Source of the DNA: Salinirubrum litoreum
GTDB taxonomy: Archaea > Halobacteriota > Halobacteria > Halobacteriales > Haloferacaceae
DNA: 64,000 nt
Assembly: GCF_020567425.1 (NCBI RefSeq)
Contig: NZ_JAJCVJ010000002.1
Span: 62,001 to 126,000 of the forward strand
Direction: 5' to 3'
Position numbers and translations under genes: made by a program. Shown in pieces: positions 25,488 to 34,157 of this stretch (position 1 is its first letter; each line of letters opens with the position of its first letter). The notes under the pieces are model-generated. The model worked only from the letters and a program-made list of their open reading frames with translations. It searched no databases and was not told the origin of the DNA.

Positions 25488-25810
25488 TGAGAGACGACCC
25501 CAGGCGTCTGCGACCGGGCGGTGTCGAGTCGGCGGCGGAACAGCGTGGCCGCCTCGTAGTTCGGGCCCGGTTCGATCCACAGGTCGTCGCGGTCCCACAC
25601 GACGACCCCCGTGTGAGCGAGTTTCGGCAGATGGACGTGATGGAGCGTCGTCCGTAACGGTTCGTCAGTGCTGTCGTGGAGCGCCGACAGGATCGTCTCG
25701 TAGTCGATCCGGGCGCGACAACTCCCGTCGAGGAAGGCGAGCAATCGTCGCCGGGTTGGCTGGCAGAGAAGGTCGTGTAAGCGGGTTGCGTCGAGAGAGT
25801 CACTCGTCAC
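25484..25810 (-). CDS. DUF7344-like winged-helix regulator
   Basis: This 108-residue protein contains LHDLLCQPTRRRLLAFLDGS at the start, followed by a short helix bundle and LRTTLHHVHLPKLAHTGVVV, the family's H-H-x-H-x-P-K-L motif. The wing ends in VVWDRDDLWIEPGPN. It is compact, with only the HTH unit. It is translationally coupled (4-base overlap) to the zinc-ribbon gene downstream. Role: transcriptional regulator, target unknown. Confidence 0.8.
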   Translation of the reverse strand: MTSDSLDATRLHDLLCQPTRRRLLAFLDGSCRARIDYETILSALHDSTDEPLRTTLHHVHLPKLAHTGVVVWDRDDLWIEPGPNYEAATLFRRRLDTARSQTPGVVSQ

Positions 25811-25864
25811 TCGTCGATGTACGCTGTCGGCGTGGGTACGGGCCGGGGCCGATATGTGAACCCT

Positions 25865-26539
25865 TTATATCGAGGCCTCGGGCTCGTGGTCCGGCGGCGT
25901 GACCGTCAGCGCGGTCTCGACCCACGTCTGGTGTGCCCGCCGGAGTCGCTGTGAGACCGACTGGCTCGACACGCCCAGCGCCTCGCCCACGTCGGCGAGG
26001 GTGGCCCGCCGTGGGGTCTCGAAGTAGCCGAGGTTCCACGCGGTGGTCAGGGCGTCGGCCTGCTTCTCGGTGAGACCGTGGCGTGCCCCGACGTGGTCCG
26101 CGTCGGGGTCGTACAGTCGGAGCAGCGTGAAGTCGATCTCGTTCCGGTCACAGTAGTCACGGAACACGTGGAGGCTCTCCCGGTCGTCGAACCGCATCCG
26201 GAGTTCCCACGCGCCGTGTTGGCCGGTCGCCTCGACGATCACCGCGCCGGCGTCGGTGTACGCGAAGGCGACCGCGTCGATCCGGTCGGTCCAGTCGGCC
26301 CGGTACAGCGCGGCCTGCTCGAAGACGTCGAGTCGGTCGAGGTTCGTCACCGACGGGTCCTCGCGTGCGACCGCGTCGAAGGTGTCGAGTGCACAGTCGC
26401 TGACCCAGAAGTACGGCGTCAACACCTCCTTCGCCGCCGCCACGCGTTCGATCTCGATCACCGCACTCGGACTCTCGGCCAGCGTCTGCTCGAACGCGAA
26501 CAGCTCTGCCGGGATTCGGAACTCCGCGACCACGGTCAT
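25865..26539 (-). CDS. Bat-type helix-turn-helix regulator (HTH-10)
   Basis: A 224-residue protein: an N-terminal BAT/GAF-like sensory part begins MTVVAEFRIPAELFAFEQTL. The C-terminal HTH reads GLTEKQADALTTAWNLGYFE, then TLADVGEALGVSSQSVSQRL with RRAHQ. The TVVAEFRIPAE...F..TL start is typical of these haloarchaeal activators, which bind DNA and respond to unknown cues. It is a distant paralogue of the regulator at 10815. The start codon is clear (ATG 26539). Confidence 0.88.
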   Translation of the reverse strand: MTVVAEFRIPAELFAFEQTLAESPSAVIEIERVAAAKEVLTPYFWVSDCALDTFDAVAREDPSVTNLDRLDVFEQAALYRADWTDRIDAVAFAYTDAGAVIVEATGQHGAWELRMRFDDRESLHVFRDYCDRNEIDFTLLRLYDPDADHVGARHGLTEKQADALTTAWNLGYFETPRRATLADVGEALGVSSQSVSQRLRRAHQTWVETALTVTPPDHEPEASI

Positions 26540-26632
26540 GTCCGGCCGTACGGCAGCCCCCCGTATCAGTGGGTGTGAGCCGACACTGACACGACAACAT
26601 TCCGAGACGCATCGGCCGACGAACGCTCCGGC

Positions 26633-27829
26633 TCAGGCCGGGTCGAGTCGGAACAGCGAGTCGCCGCCGTCTCTCGCCTCACACGCGACGAACAGCGCGC
26701 CGTCACCGACCGCGAGTCCCTGGACGAAGTCGGCGTCGAGCGTCTGTGACCACCGCTCTGCGCCGAACGTGAGTCCACCACCGCCGGTCCCGCCCGCGAG
26801 GTCGTACGCGTGGATCGTGTCCTGACTCGGCACGTACAGCGTATCCCCGGCCGCGACCGGGGCCGTCGACCCGAAGTCCCCGCCGGCCCGCCACTGCAGG
26901 TTCTTGTCGTAGACGCGGAGCGCGGAGACCGAGTCCCACCCGGCGCTGTAGACCCACGAACTCGCCTTCACCGGCGGCGACCGGGCGTGTCGGCGCTCGG
27001 CCGTCCAGTCGGTCGTCCCGCCGTGGCCGTCCCGGAGGTTCGTGAGCGGGCCGCCGAAGGTGCTGACGACGACGCCGTTGTCCGCCGGGACGATCGCGTC
27101 GACCCGCGAGTCGACCTTCGTCCGCCACCACTCGTGGGGTCTGTCCCCGCTCGCCGTGCTGAAGGCGTACACCGCGCCACCGGTGGTGCCGACGTACAGC
27201 CCCGTGTGTCGGTGGGCGAGTCGCCGGACGCGCCCGAACACGTCGAGTCGCCAGCGCTCCTCGCCGGTCGCGGGGTCGAGACCGACCACGAGACCGTCTT
27301 CGCCACCGACGACGAGCGGCGAGTCGGCGTCGTCGAACGGGTCGCCGTACAGGTGCGGACTCACGTCGCCGGCGGCGACACCCGTGACGGTCCACAGGTC
27401 GTCTCCCGTCTCGGCGTCGACCGCGTGGACCGAGTCCTCGTCGAGCATCGTGACGTAGACGACGCCGTCGACGACGGTCGGCGGGGCCGGCCACGCCTGT
27501 TCGCCCGGTGCGTAGCGCCACAGCGTCTCGCCGGTCGCCGCGTCGAGGGCGGTGAGTCCCGCCATGCCGGGAGTGAAGACGGTCCCGTCGGCGACCGCCG
27601 GCGTCCGCACGTCGGCGTCCGGGTCCCGTGACCACCGTTCGGTGACGCCGGTTCGCGGCGCGACGGCGTCGGGCGCGTAGGCGGTGTTGGCGGGGTCGTG
27701 GCGGGCCATCGGCCAGTCGGTCGTCGCGTCGTCACCGGCCGAGAACGGATCGTCGGCTGCGAGACAGCCGGCAGTGCCGGCGAGGCCGGCACCGGCCAGG
27801 CCGGCGAGCAGGTCGCGTCTGGAGGGCAT
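26633..27829 (-). CDS. Exported PQQ-type beta-propeller lipoprotein
   Basis: A 398-residue protein. Start chosen at ATG 27829 so that the Tat signal SRRDLLAGLAGAGLAGTAGC is near the N-terminus with a lipobox cysteine. The rest consists of PQQ-like propeller blades, for example LTALDAATGETLWRYAPG, VHAVDAETGDDLWTVTG and VVGLDPATGEERWRLD. Each blade has the D.ATG...W signature of the BamB/PQQ fold. No methanol-dehydrogenase active-site residues are seen, so a binding or assembly role is more likely than catalysis. Confidence 0.85.
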   Translation of the reverse strand: MPSRRDLLAGLAGAGLAGTAGCLAADDPFSAGDDATTDWPMARHDPANTAYAPDAVAPRTGVTERWSRDPDADVRTPAVADGTVFTPGMAGLTALDAATGETLWRYAPGEQAWPAPPTVVDGVVYVTMLDEDSVHAVDAETGDDLWTVTGVAAGDVSPHLYGDPFDDADSPLVVGGEDGLVVGLDPATGEERWRLDVFGRVRRLAHRHTGLYVGTTGGAVYAFSTASGDRPHEWWRTKVDSRVDAIVPADNGVVVSTFGGPLTNLRDGHGGTTDWTAERRHARSPPVKASSWVYSAGWDSVSALRVYDKNLQWRAGGDFGSTAPVAAGDTLYVPSQDTIHAYDLAGGTGGGGLTFGAERWSQTLDADFVQGLAVGDGALFVACEARDGGDSLFRLDPA

Positions 27830-27966
27830 CGTCGGGAAGAGTGTCGCGTGCCTCAAGGCTGTTCCGGCAGCCGACTACCGCCGGGCGTGGCGAGCGTCTC
27901 GGCGTGGCTCCCGGACTGGTTCGCCCCGCCTCAGGAGGTTTCCGTCCCCGGGCCGAACCACGCGGC

Positions 27967-28365
27967 GTGAACGTCAGAACAATCGACCACGTGAACCTCC
28001 GCATCCCCGCAGACGGCGTCGAACCCGCCGTCGACTTCTACCGCGACCGACTGGGCTTCGAGATCGAGCGCCTCGACGCCTACCGTGCGGACGAGCAGTC
28101 CTTCTTCGACGTGCGTCTCGCGCCCGCCCACGTCGTCCACCTCTGGCCGACCGACGCCTTCGACCCACCCGAGGGGGAGCACTTCGACCACGTCGCACTG
28201 CTCGTCGACGAGGGGATCGACGAGATCGAGTCGGCACTCGAGGAGGCCGGTGTCGAGGTCGTGAACCGTCTCGACGCGCCGCTGGGTGCGACCGGAGAGG
28301 CACCGGCGGTGTACGTCGAGAACCCCTTCGGCTACCGGATCGAACTGAAGACGACCGTGGCGTGA
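27967..28365 (+). CDS. VOC-family (glyoxalase/dioxygenase-fold) protein
   Basis: A 132-residue protein from GTG 27967. It is a two-module beta-alpha-beta-beta-beta fold: VRTIDHVNLRIPADGVEPAV begins the first module, FYRDRLGFEIE and FFDVRLAPAHVVHLWP follow, then FDHVALLVDEGIDEIE and VYVENPFGYRIELKT close the second. The His in DHV, His in FDHV and Glu in RIEL could bind a metal. The substrate is not deducible. Upstream residues of the same frame are Arg/Gly/Pro-rich and not part of the protein. Confidence 0.88.
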   Translation: MNVRTIDHVNLRIPADGVEPAVDFYRDRLGFEIERLDAYRADEQSFFDVRLAPAHVVHLWPTDAFDPPEGEHFDHVALLVDEGIDEIESALEEAGVEVVNRLDAPLGATGEAPAVYVENPFGYRIELKTTVA

Positions 28366-28396
28366 GCCTCCGGGGATCGTCGGTCGCCGAGGAGAG

Positions 28397-28759
28397 TCAC
28401 CGACCCTGCGCCGCCCGACGGTGGGCCTTCGACGCCAGCAGGAAGAAGGCGATCACGCCGACGAACAGCAGGACGACGACGAGCGTCGCGGTCCCGCCGC
28501 TGCCGTACTGCTCGGCGAGTGCCAGCGGACTCACGCTCAGACCGAAGACGCCGAGTCCGTAGCCGAGTCGGTCAGTGCGGTCCTCGAAGTCGAACACCGT
28601 GTCGAGCACCGACACCTCGAACGCGAGCAGGAAGTAGACGCTACTGGCGTACACCGCAGCGAGACCGAGCGCGAGGAACCAGTCGGCGACGAGCAGTTCG
28701 TGGACGCCGACGCCGAGGAGGAGTCCGGCGACGAGTGCCGTAGGGAGGGCGTTGTCCAT
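28397..28759 (-). CDS. Membrane protein of unknown function (about 4 segments)
   Basis: A 120-residue protein from ATG 28759 (MDNALPTALVAGLLLGVGVH). Three to four hydrophobic segments are visible, with an acidic loop VSVLDTVFDFEDRTDRLGYG in the middle. The C-terminus is basic (SKAHRRAAQGR) and should face the cytoplasm. I recognise no family. The 3' end is convergent with the VOC gene, 31 bases apart. Confidence 0.7.
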   Translation of the reverse strand: MDNALPTALVAGLLLGVGVHELLVADWFLALGLAAVYASSVYFLLAFEVSVLDTVFDFEDRTDRLGYGLGVFGLSVSPLALAEQYGSGGTATLVVVLLFVGVIAFFLLASKAHRRAAQGR

Positions 28760-28815
28760 ACGACGACCGGCACGCCGTCGCACAAAAATCTACGGCCACC
28801 GGTGGGAGCGCCCGG

Positions 28816-29499
28816 TCACCCCTCGGCGAGCGCCCGGAGGCGTCGGTCGCCCTCCTCGGGGATCGGACCGTGACCCGGACAGACGTGCTTCAGTGGCCCG
28901 GTGCGGGCCGTCAGCGACCGAAGGCTCGCCCGCACCTGCGCGGTGTCGTAGCTGGTGAGCCACCCGGACGCGCGGAGGGTCTCGCCGACCGCGTAGGCCA
29001 GATCGCCGATGAACACCGCAGACAGCACCTCGTGGACGAACGCGACGTGGCCGGGCGTGTGTCCCGGCGTGTGCAGAACCCGGAAGCCGCCGACAGTGTC
29101 CTCGTCGGCGAGCGTGTGGATCGGCAGGTCGGGCAGCGTCAGTCGCCGGTAGTAGAGTCGGTGGAGCGCCTCGATGCCGTGGCGTGCGGTCCACGGCGGG
29201 AGCGCCTCGCCGGCGACGTAGGGTGCCTCGGCGCGGTGGACGAAGACCGGTGCGTCGAGTGCGGGCGTGAGCCGTGACAGCGTGCCGACGTGGTCGGCGT
29301 CGGCGTGCGTCAGCAGGACGCGGTCGACGTCGGCGAGGTCGTAACCCGCGTCGCGGACACCGGCCCGGACGGTCTGCTCGTCTGCAGGCCACCCGGCGTC
29401 GATCAGCGTCAGGTCGCCGTCGTCGACGAGGAAGACGTTCGGACGATCCAGCGTCGTGCAGTCGACGTGCCAGAGTCCCGGCGTGACCTGTGTCGCCAT
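28816..29499 (-). CDS. MBL-fold metallo-hydrolase
   Basis: A 227-residue protein starting at ATG 29499 (MATQVTPGLWHVDCTTLDRP). It has THADADHVG (about residues 65-73; an Asp replaces the first His of the HxHxDH motif, giving H-A-D-A-D-H), LHTPGHTPGHVAFVH, FIGDLAYAVGE and the last metal histidine in CPGHGPIPEEG. The H-x-D-x-D-H variation is common in glyoxalase II-like proteins of Halobacteria and should still bind two metals. Substrate unknown. It is a paralogue of the enzyme at 10123. Confidence 0.88.
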   Translation of the reverse strand: MATQVTPGLWHVDCTTLDRPNVFLVDDGDLTLIDAGWPADEQTVRAGVRDAGYDLADVDRVLLTHADADHVGTLSRLTPALDAPVFVHRAEAPYVAGEALPPWTARHGIEALHRLYYRRLTLPDLPIHTLADEDTVGGFRVLHTPGHTPGHVAFVHEVLSAVFIGDLAYAVGETLRASGWLTSYDTAQVRASLRSLTARTGPLKHVCPGHGPIPEEGDRRLRALAEG

Positions 29500-29582
29500 C
29501 GTCCGGGCTTCCGCCCGGGGCCTGATCGGTGTTTCGGCGACGACAGAACATCTTTGACTCGTCGGCCGGTACGTCCCGAGCC

Positions 29583-30401
29583 GTGTCGGACACAGACGCC
29601 CCCGAGTCGGCCGACCCGTCGCTCCTCGAACCGTTTCGTCACACGACGAGACAGCTCGTCCGGGGGGCGGCCGCGCTCGGCATCTGCGGCCACGAGACCG
29701 CCGAGTCGGTCGTCGAAGACGCCCTCCGAGCCTTCTTCCGGGAGTACGACACCGCCCGTGACGCCAGTGCAGTCCAGCAGTACCTCGCCGAGGAGATTCC
29801 CCGCCACCGCGTCGGCGAGTTGACCGGGCGGTGCGGTGCGCGACTCGACGCGACGATCGGCGAGTACCCAGCGACGGTCGAGTGGGCCGAGATGGAGTCA
29901 GGCGACGCGAAGTCGGGCGAGTCGGCGGGGGTGGTGGTCGAAGGAGCCGACGTCGACGACTCGCCCGGAGCAGACGCCCACGAGGAGGCGGACTCGGAGA
30001 CCGACGCAGACCCGATCCTCGCGGCGGTCGCCGAGAGCGACCCCGGACACCGGACACTGGTTCGGGGGGCGGCACGCGCCGGGATCGGCGGCCTCGACGA
30101 GGACGTGGACGTGCTCCGGGCCGCGCTCCGGTGGTACTTCCAGACCCACGACGCGGTCCGCCGGGCCGCGACCGCCAGACAGTACGCGCTGGGGACCATG
30201 ACGACCGGCTTCGCCTCGGACATGGCCGACGTACAGAAAGGACCCGAGGTCGAGGAACTGCTGTGGAGCCACGGCGTCAGACCGCGTGTCGGCCCCGAAC
30301 CGAGCGAAGCCGCCGAGCGCGAAGAGCGGGTGATCCTCTCGAAACTGTTCGACGGGATCGCCGCCCCCGACCGCGGCGCGGACGCCGACGACGCGAACTG
30401 A
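29583..30401 (+). CDS. Cytoplasmic protein with a duplicated helical domain, function unknown
   Basis: A 272-residue acidic protein from GTG 29583 (VSDTDAPESADPSLLEPF). Two halves repeat the same helical unit: RQLVRGAAALGICGHETAES ...ALRAFFREYDTARDASAVQQ near residue 20-70, and RTLVRGAARAGIGGLDEDVD ...ALRWYFQTHDAVRRAATARQ near residue 155-205. A low-complexity Asp/Glu/Ser linker lies between them. I know no family for it. The repeats look like a dimer-forming helical module. Confidence 0.7.
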   Translation: MSDTDAPESADPSLLEPFRHTTRQLVRGAAALGICGHETAESVVEDALRAFFREYDTARDASAVQQYLAEEIPRHRVGELTGRCGARLDATIGEYPATVEWAEMESGDAKSGESAGVVVEGADVDDSPGADAHEEADSETDADPILAAVAESDPGHRTLVRGAARAGIGGLDEDVDVLRAALRWYFQTHDAVRRAATARQYALGTMTTGFASDMADVQKGPEVEELLWSHGVRPRVGPEPSEAAEREERVILSKLFDGIAAPDRGADADDAN

Positions 30402-30440
30402 CGTGGCGAGTCGCCGAGGGCGTCGGCTCCCCGGCGCGAG

Positions 30441-31844
30441 TCAGGCGTAGTACAGTGCGCCCCACAGCAGCGGGACGATCAGCATCGCCAGCAGCGGCGC
30501 GAGGAGGACCGCGACGGCGGAGCCGGCACCGCCGCTGGCGACGAGGAGTGCGGTCGGCACGCCGGCGAAGACGAGGCCGAGACAGAGCGCGGCGACCGCG
30601 ACCCCACGATCCGACGCTTCCTGTGTCGTGTCGAATCGCGGCAGGTCGAGCGCGTCCACCGCCTGCGCCCCGTCCGTGACCGGACCGAGACGGTACGACG
30701 TGCGCTCCTCGCCGAGTCCCGCGTCGAAGGTGACGACGCTCGTCTCGAGTAGTCTGCTCGTCAGTCGTTTCGACACGGCCGGGTCCCGGACCGTCCCGAG
30801 GGCACAGGTCCACTGTGGCGCGTCGAGGAGGGTGTCGTGACAGACCAGCGTGTCGCCGTAGCGCCGGTACTCGAGCGTGCCGTACTGGAGATAGTGAGCA
30901 CTGAGTGTCGTGCCGACGACCGCCAGCAGGAGGGCGACGAGCACCGGCACGAAGGCGACGCCGAACGCGAGCACCCCGAACAGCGCCAGCACGAGCACGG
31001 CAGTCACCACGCCTCGGTTCACGAACGTCAGCGCGACCGGGACGACGCCCGACAGCAGGACTGCTCGCGTGTCGGTGCCGACGGTCGTGTCGGGTTCGCC
31101 GCTGGGCACGTCGAACTCCGGCGGTGCGTCCCCGGCCTCGGGTCTGCCAAACAGACGATCCAGCAGGGCCGGCGGATCGCGGTCGAGGTGGTCGCGCCAG
31201 AAGCCGTACAGTTCGGCGCTCGTCTGCCCGAGGACGACCAGGGCGAGCAACGCCTGCCGCCCGGCGGCCGACTCGCTCGCGACCGCGAGCAGCGGCAACG
31301 AGCAGAACAGCACCGAGAACTGTCGAACCGGGACGGCCGCGATGGCGCTGGCCGACGTCTCGCGGTACTGCTCGTCGCCGATGTAGTCGCTCCGAAAGGC
31401 GACGAGGTGACCGACCGCGAGTCCCACGCCCGCGAGCGCCACGTCGACCGAGAGGGTGCCGAGTGCGTCGAAGACCAGTCCACTGAGGGCGAACAGCCCG
31501 ACGATCGCCCAGACGTAGAGGAAGCCACCGAGAAGCCCGAGCGCGTACGGGACGTTCCGGGGGTAGATCGGCGGCCACGCCGGGTGGAGCCGGAGTGCTC
31601 CGCGTTTCGTCCGGAGCCAGCCGAACGGTGTCGGGAGTTCCCCGGTCTCGTCGGTCGACAGGCGACGGGCGAACAGCATCCGGAGGCCGACGACGAGCGT
31701 CGTCACGACACCCTCGAACCCGTACAACAGGAGGAGCGTCTCCGCGCGCCACTCGCCGAGGATGACGCCGACGAGTGGCGCGAGGTTGACGACGACGAGC
31801 AGGAGTGCGCGAGCAGACCGGGGGAGGGCGGGCGGGCGGAACAC
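30441..31844 (-). CDS. Multispanning membrane protein (DUF6498-like)
   Basis: A 467-residue membrane protein when started at GTG 31844 (VFRPPALPRSARALLLVVVN). Segments include LAPLVGVILGEWRAETLLLL, LYGFEGVVTTLVVGLRMLF and RNVPYALGLLGGFLYVWAIV. The N-terminal part with PLVGV...W......L..YW/GFE resembles DUF6498. The C-terminal part has a soluble beta-rich segment (LQYGTLEYRRYGDTLVCHDT) resembling a PH-like insertion, then two more membrane segments. GTG 31889 is an alternative start. It follows the next membrane protein by 58 bases on the same strand. Confidence 0.7.
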   Translation of the reverse strand: MFRPPALPRSARALLLVVVNLAPLVGVILGEWRAETLLLLYGFEGVVTTLVVGLRMLFARRLSTDETGELPTPFGWLRTKRGALRLHPAWPPIYPRNVPYALGLLGGFLYVWAIVGLFALSGLVFDALGTLSVDVALAGVGLAVGHLVAFRSDYIGDEQYRETSASAIAAVPVRQFSVLFCSLPLLAVASESAAGRQALLALVVLGQTSAELYGFWRDHLDRDPPALLDRLFGRPEAGDAPPEFDVPSGEPDTTVGTDTRAVLLSGVVPVALTFVNRGVVTAVLVLALFGVLAFGVAFVPVLVALLLAVVGTTLSAHYLQYGTLEYRRYGDTLVCHDTLLDAPQWTCALGTVRDPAVSKRLTSRLLETSVVTFDAGLGEERTSYRLGPVTDGAQAVDALDLPRFDTTQEASDRGVAVAALCLGLVFAGVPTALLVASGGAGSAVAVLLAPLLAMLIVPLLWGALYYA

Positions 31845-31902
31845 GGCGGGAGGTCGGTCTGTCGGTTCCCACAGCCGACAGATAAACACTGCTGTCGACC
31901 CG

Positions 31903-32832
31903 TCAGGGCGGACTCTCGGTCTCGATTCCCTCGGGAACCGGCGGCACACAGGTCGCATTCACCGGTCGCGTCCCGGCCTGCGTGCCGTAGCGTTGCTCGT
32001 TCCCGATCGACACCTGCCACCGGTCGTACGTCGCCCGTATCCAGAACGAGGGGTCGATCTCCGGCGAGTCGTTCGCCCGAACCGCGTACCGGTGGGCGAG
32101 TTCGAAGTGGGCCGGACAGGTTCCGTGATGCAAGACGACGGCTGCGTCCAACTGCGCCTGCGGGGTGTCGATCGCACCGGCCCGCGCGAGTGACAGGACG
32201 CGTTCGATGCGAGCGGTGTCCCGACTCCGGTCCACGAACGCGCCGGTCTCCCGGTCGGCCTGATCGGTCGATTCGAGGTACGCCAGTTGTTCTTCAGGCG
32301 ACCAGTCGGCGGGTGGCACGGCCGGTGACGCGGTCGCGATGGCGAGCAAGGGGCCGACCGTCACCACGAGGACGACGGCACCGACGACGAGGAGTGACCC
32401 GGAGACGACCGGCCGGTCTGTGAGTCGGTGGACACGATCCGGAGAGACGAGTCCGCCGGCGATACGGAGCAGGACTGTCCCGCCGACGAGATACGGCAGA
32501 TAGACGACGACGAACAGGCCGGACATCGAGAGGAGACCGCTGGCTGTCTCGCCGCCGTCGACGAACCGGACACCGACACCGACGACGAGGAGCGCGACCG
32601 CGAGCAGTTGCACGCGCCGGGAGACCCGCCGCCCGACGTGGACGGCGATCACCCCGGCGAACGCGCCAGCGAGAACGAAGTAGCCGGTGACCGAGGTCGT
32701 GGCGAGACGCGCCGGATCGCTCCCGGCCATCACGCCGGTGCCGACGACGAGCGTAAGGAACACACAGATGTAGGTGATCCCGGCGAGGACGAGTGGTGTA
32801 GCGGCGCGACGGAGGGTGTCTCGGAGGGCCAT
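31903..32832 (-). CDS. Membrane protein with a C-terminal DUF6624-like domain
   Basis: A 309-residue protein from ATG 32832. Five to six membrane segments occupy about residues 10-175. The C-terminal 130 residues are soluble and end with LDAAVVLHHGTCPAHFELAH, IRATYDRWQVSIGNEQRYGT and Q. DUF6624 proteins carry exactly this set (a QHG helix pair, then DR....G..Q.YGTQ). DUF6624 is usually a lone cytosolic or exported domain; its fusion to a membrane part is uncommon. Function unknown. Confidence 0.65.
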   Translation of the reverse strand: MALRDTLRRAATPLVLAGITYICVFLTLVVGTGVMAGSDPARLATTSVTGYFVLAGAFAGVIAVHVGRRVSRRVQLLAVALLVVGVGVRFVDGGETASGLLSMSGLFVVVYLPYLVGGTVLLRIAGGLVSPDRVHRLTDRPVVSGSLLVVGAVVLVVTVGPLLAIATASPAVPPADWSPEEQLAYLESTDQADRETGAFVDRSRDTARIERVLSLARAGAIDTPQAQLDAAVVLHHGTCPAHFELAHRYAVRANDSPEIDPSFWIRATYDRWQVSIGNEQRYGTQAGTRPVNATCVPPVPEGIETESPP

Positions 32833-32936
32833 ACCTCTCTTCGGCCGACGACCGCCATAGTCTCCCACGCCGAGTCGCTGGTTCTGCGAATCGGCCGGTT
32901 CGAGGTTTGTCGCCGTCGGGTTTCCGGCTCACCGGC

Positions 32937-33206
32937 TCACGCCCTCGTCAGGGCGTACAACACCGAGAGGAGTCCGAGGACCTGCGCGAGGACGAACACG
33001 TCGTAGTAGCTGAGCGTCACAGGCAGAGAGGCGTCGAGGACGAACAGCGTCGTCGGGAGCACTGCGAGTAGCGCGATGCCGAGACCGAGAAACGCCAGCG
33101 GGCGACTCCCGTTCCGGACGTAGCCCCGGAAACACTGAGCGACGACGAGACTCGCCGTCACGATCAGCAGGGCGTTCACCGCGACGACCGCCGGGGAGAC
33201 ACTCAT
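32937..33206 (-). CDS. Small membrane protein, DUF7521-like (second of a module)
   Basis: An 89-residue protein with three hydrophobic segments: MSVSPAVVAVNALLIVTASL, then FRGYVRNGSRPLAFLGLGIA with the Y.RN.SRP.......G motif between segments 1 and 2, and a last segment ending in LSVLYALTRA. This matches the small DUF7521 type. It overlaps the gene upstream by four bases and is the last of a three-gene operon with an ArsR-like regulator. A decayed relative is at 12766-12934. Confidence 0.75.
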   Translation of the reverse strand: MSVSPAVVAVNALLIVTASLVVAQCFRGYVRNGSRPLAFLGLGIALLAVLPTTLFVLDASLPVTLSYYDVFVLAQVLGLLSVLYALTRA

Positions 33207-33619
33207 CGCTCAACACCTCCGGAATCAGTCGTTTTAGCCTCTGAATCGAGATCGTCGCTCTCCGAGTCGACCGGCTCACCGACCGACCGGTCGTCGCCAG
33301 TCTGTCGCGTCGGGGCGTAGATTGCGTAGAGGATACAACAGATGCCGAGCAGTTGGACCGTCTCCCGGACGATACCGGGAACGCGCTCGAACACGGTCAC
33401 GCTCCCGATACCGACCGTCAGACCGAGCAGCGCGTCTACCGTCGTCAGCAGGACGAGTCCGACTGCGAGCAGGCGGGCTGTCCGGCGATCGGACCGACCG
33501 AACCCTCGGAGCGCCAGCGCACCGACCAGCAGACCCAGCGGGATGGTCACGAGGTACAGCGCGAGCGCGGCCCACGTCGGCAGGAACAGCAGGTCGACGG
33601 CCGAACCAGCGACAGTCAT
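33203..33619 (-). CDS. Small membrane protein, DUF7521-like (first of a module)
   Basis: A 138-residue protein with three hydrophobic segments and the motif RGFGRSDRRTARLLAVGLVL corresponding to the Y.R.....LL..G segment of its neighbour. A polar tail (about 40 residues, acidic) follows the third segment. It overlaps the regulator gene upstream by four bases and its partner downstream by four. The module probably works as a membrane sensor pair with the HTH protein, but this is inference from synteny. Confidence 0.75.
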   Translation of the reverse strand: MTVAGSAVDLLFLPTWAALALYLVTIPLGLLVGALALRGFGRSDRRTARLLAVGLVLLTTVDALLGLTVGIGSVTVFERVPGIVRETVQLLGICCILYAIYAPTRQTGDDRSVGEPVDSESDDLDSEAKTTDSGGVER

Positions 33620-33963
33620 CTGAGTTCCTCGAACAGGTCGGTCAGTCGGTCGGCCGGGTCGTCGCGCTCCCGGTCCACGTCGACGTGGAACTCGCCGTCG
33701 CGCAACTCGACGGTGACACGCCGAAGTCGCGCCTGGTAGCGTTTGGCGTGGTGGCCGTCCCGGCGCACGTCGATGCTGGTCGTCACGAGATCGAGCGACT
33801 CCAGTCGGTCGAGACGGCGGTAGACGGTCGACACGTCAGCGTCGATTCGGTCGGCGAGTTCGGTCGCGCCGAGTGACTCGCGACTGGTAGCCGCGAGGAT
33901 GGACCGGGCGTACTCGTCGTCGAGAACCGCCGTGACCGACGCGAGGTCGTCGCCGTCGCCCAT
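33616..33963 (-). CDS. ArsR-like winged-helix regulator
   Basis: A 115-residue protein: LDDEYARSILAATSRESLGA forms the first helices, TELADRIDADVSTVYRRLDR is the HTH, and LDLVTTSIDVRRDGHHAKRY the wing. It ends with LRDGEFHVDVDRERDDPADR, a helix commonly used for dimerisation. First gene of the operon, translationally coupled to the two DUF7521-like genes. The HTH closely resembles the remnant at 12766. Confidence 0.85.
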   Translation of the reverse strand: MGDGDDLASVTAVLDDEYARSILAATSRESLGATELADRIDADVSTVYRRLDRLESLDLVTTSIDVRRDGHHAKRYQARLRRVTVELRDGEFHVDVDRERDDPADRLTDLFEELR

Positions 33964-34157
33964 CTGTCAGTGGACACGGTCGCCGGTCCGCCGGCGGTTG
34001 GTCCCGCGTCTGCTGTGCATCTCGACTGACAACTGGACTGACGCCTACTTGATGGCTTCGCCGACTCGTCGGGTCGCCGACCGGACGAAGGGTTTAGCAC
34101 GTGAGACCTGCCGACCTCGGCGGTCGGCGACCAGCGGACCCAGCCCGCCGACCCGAC

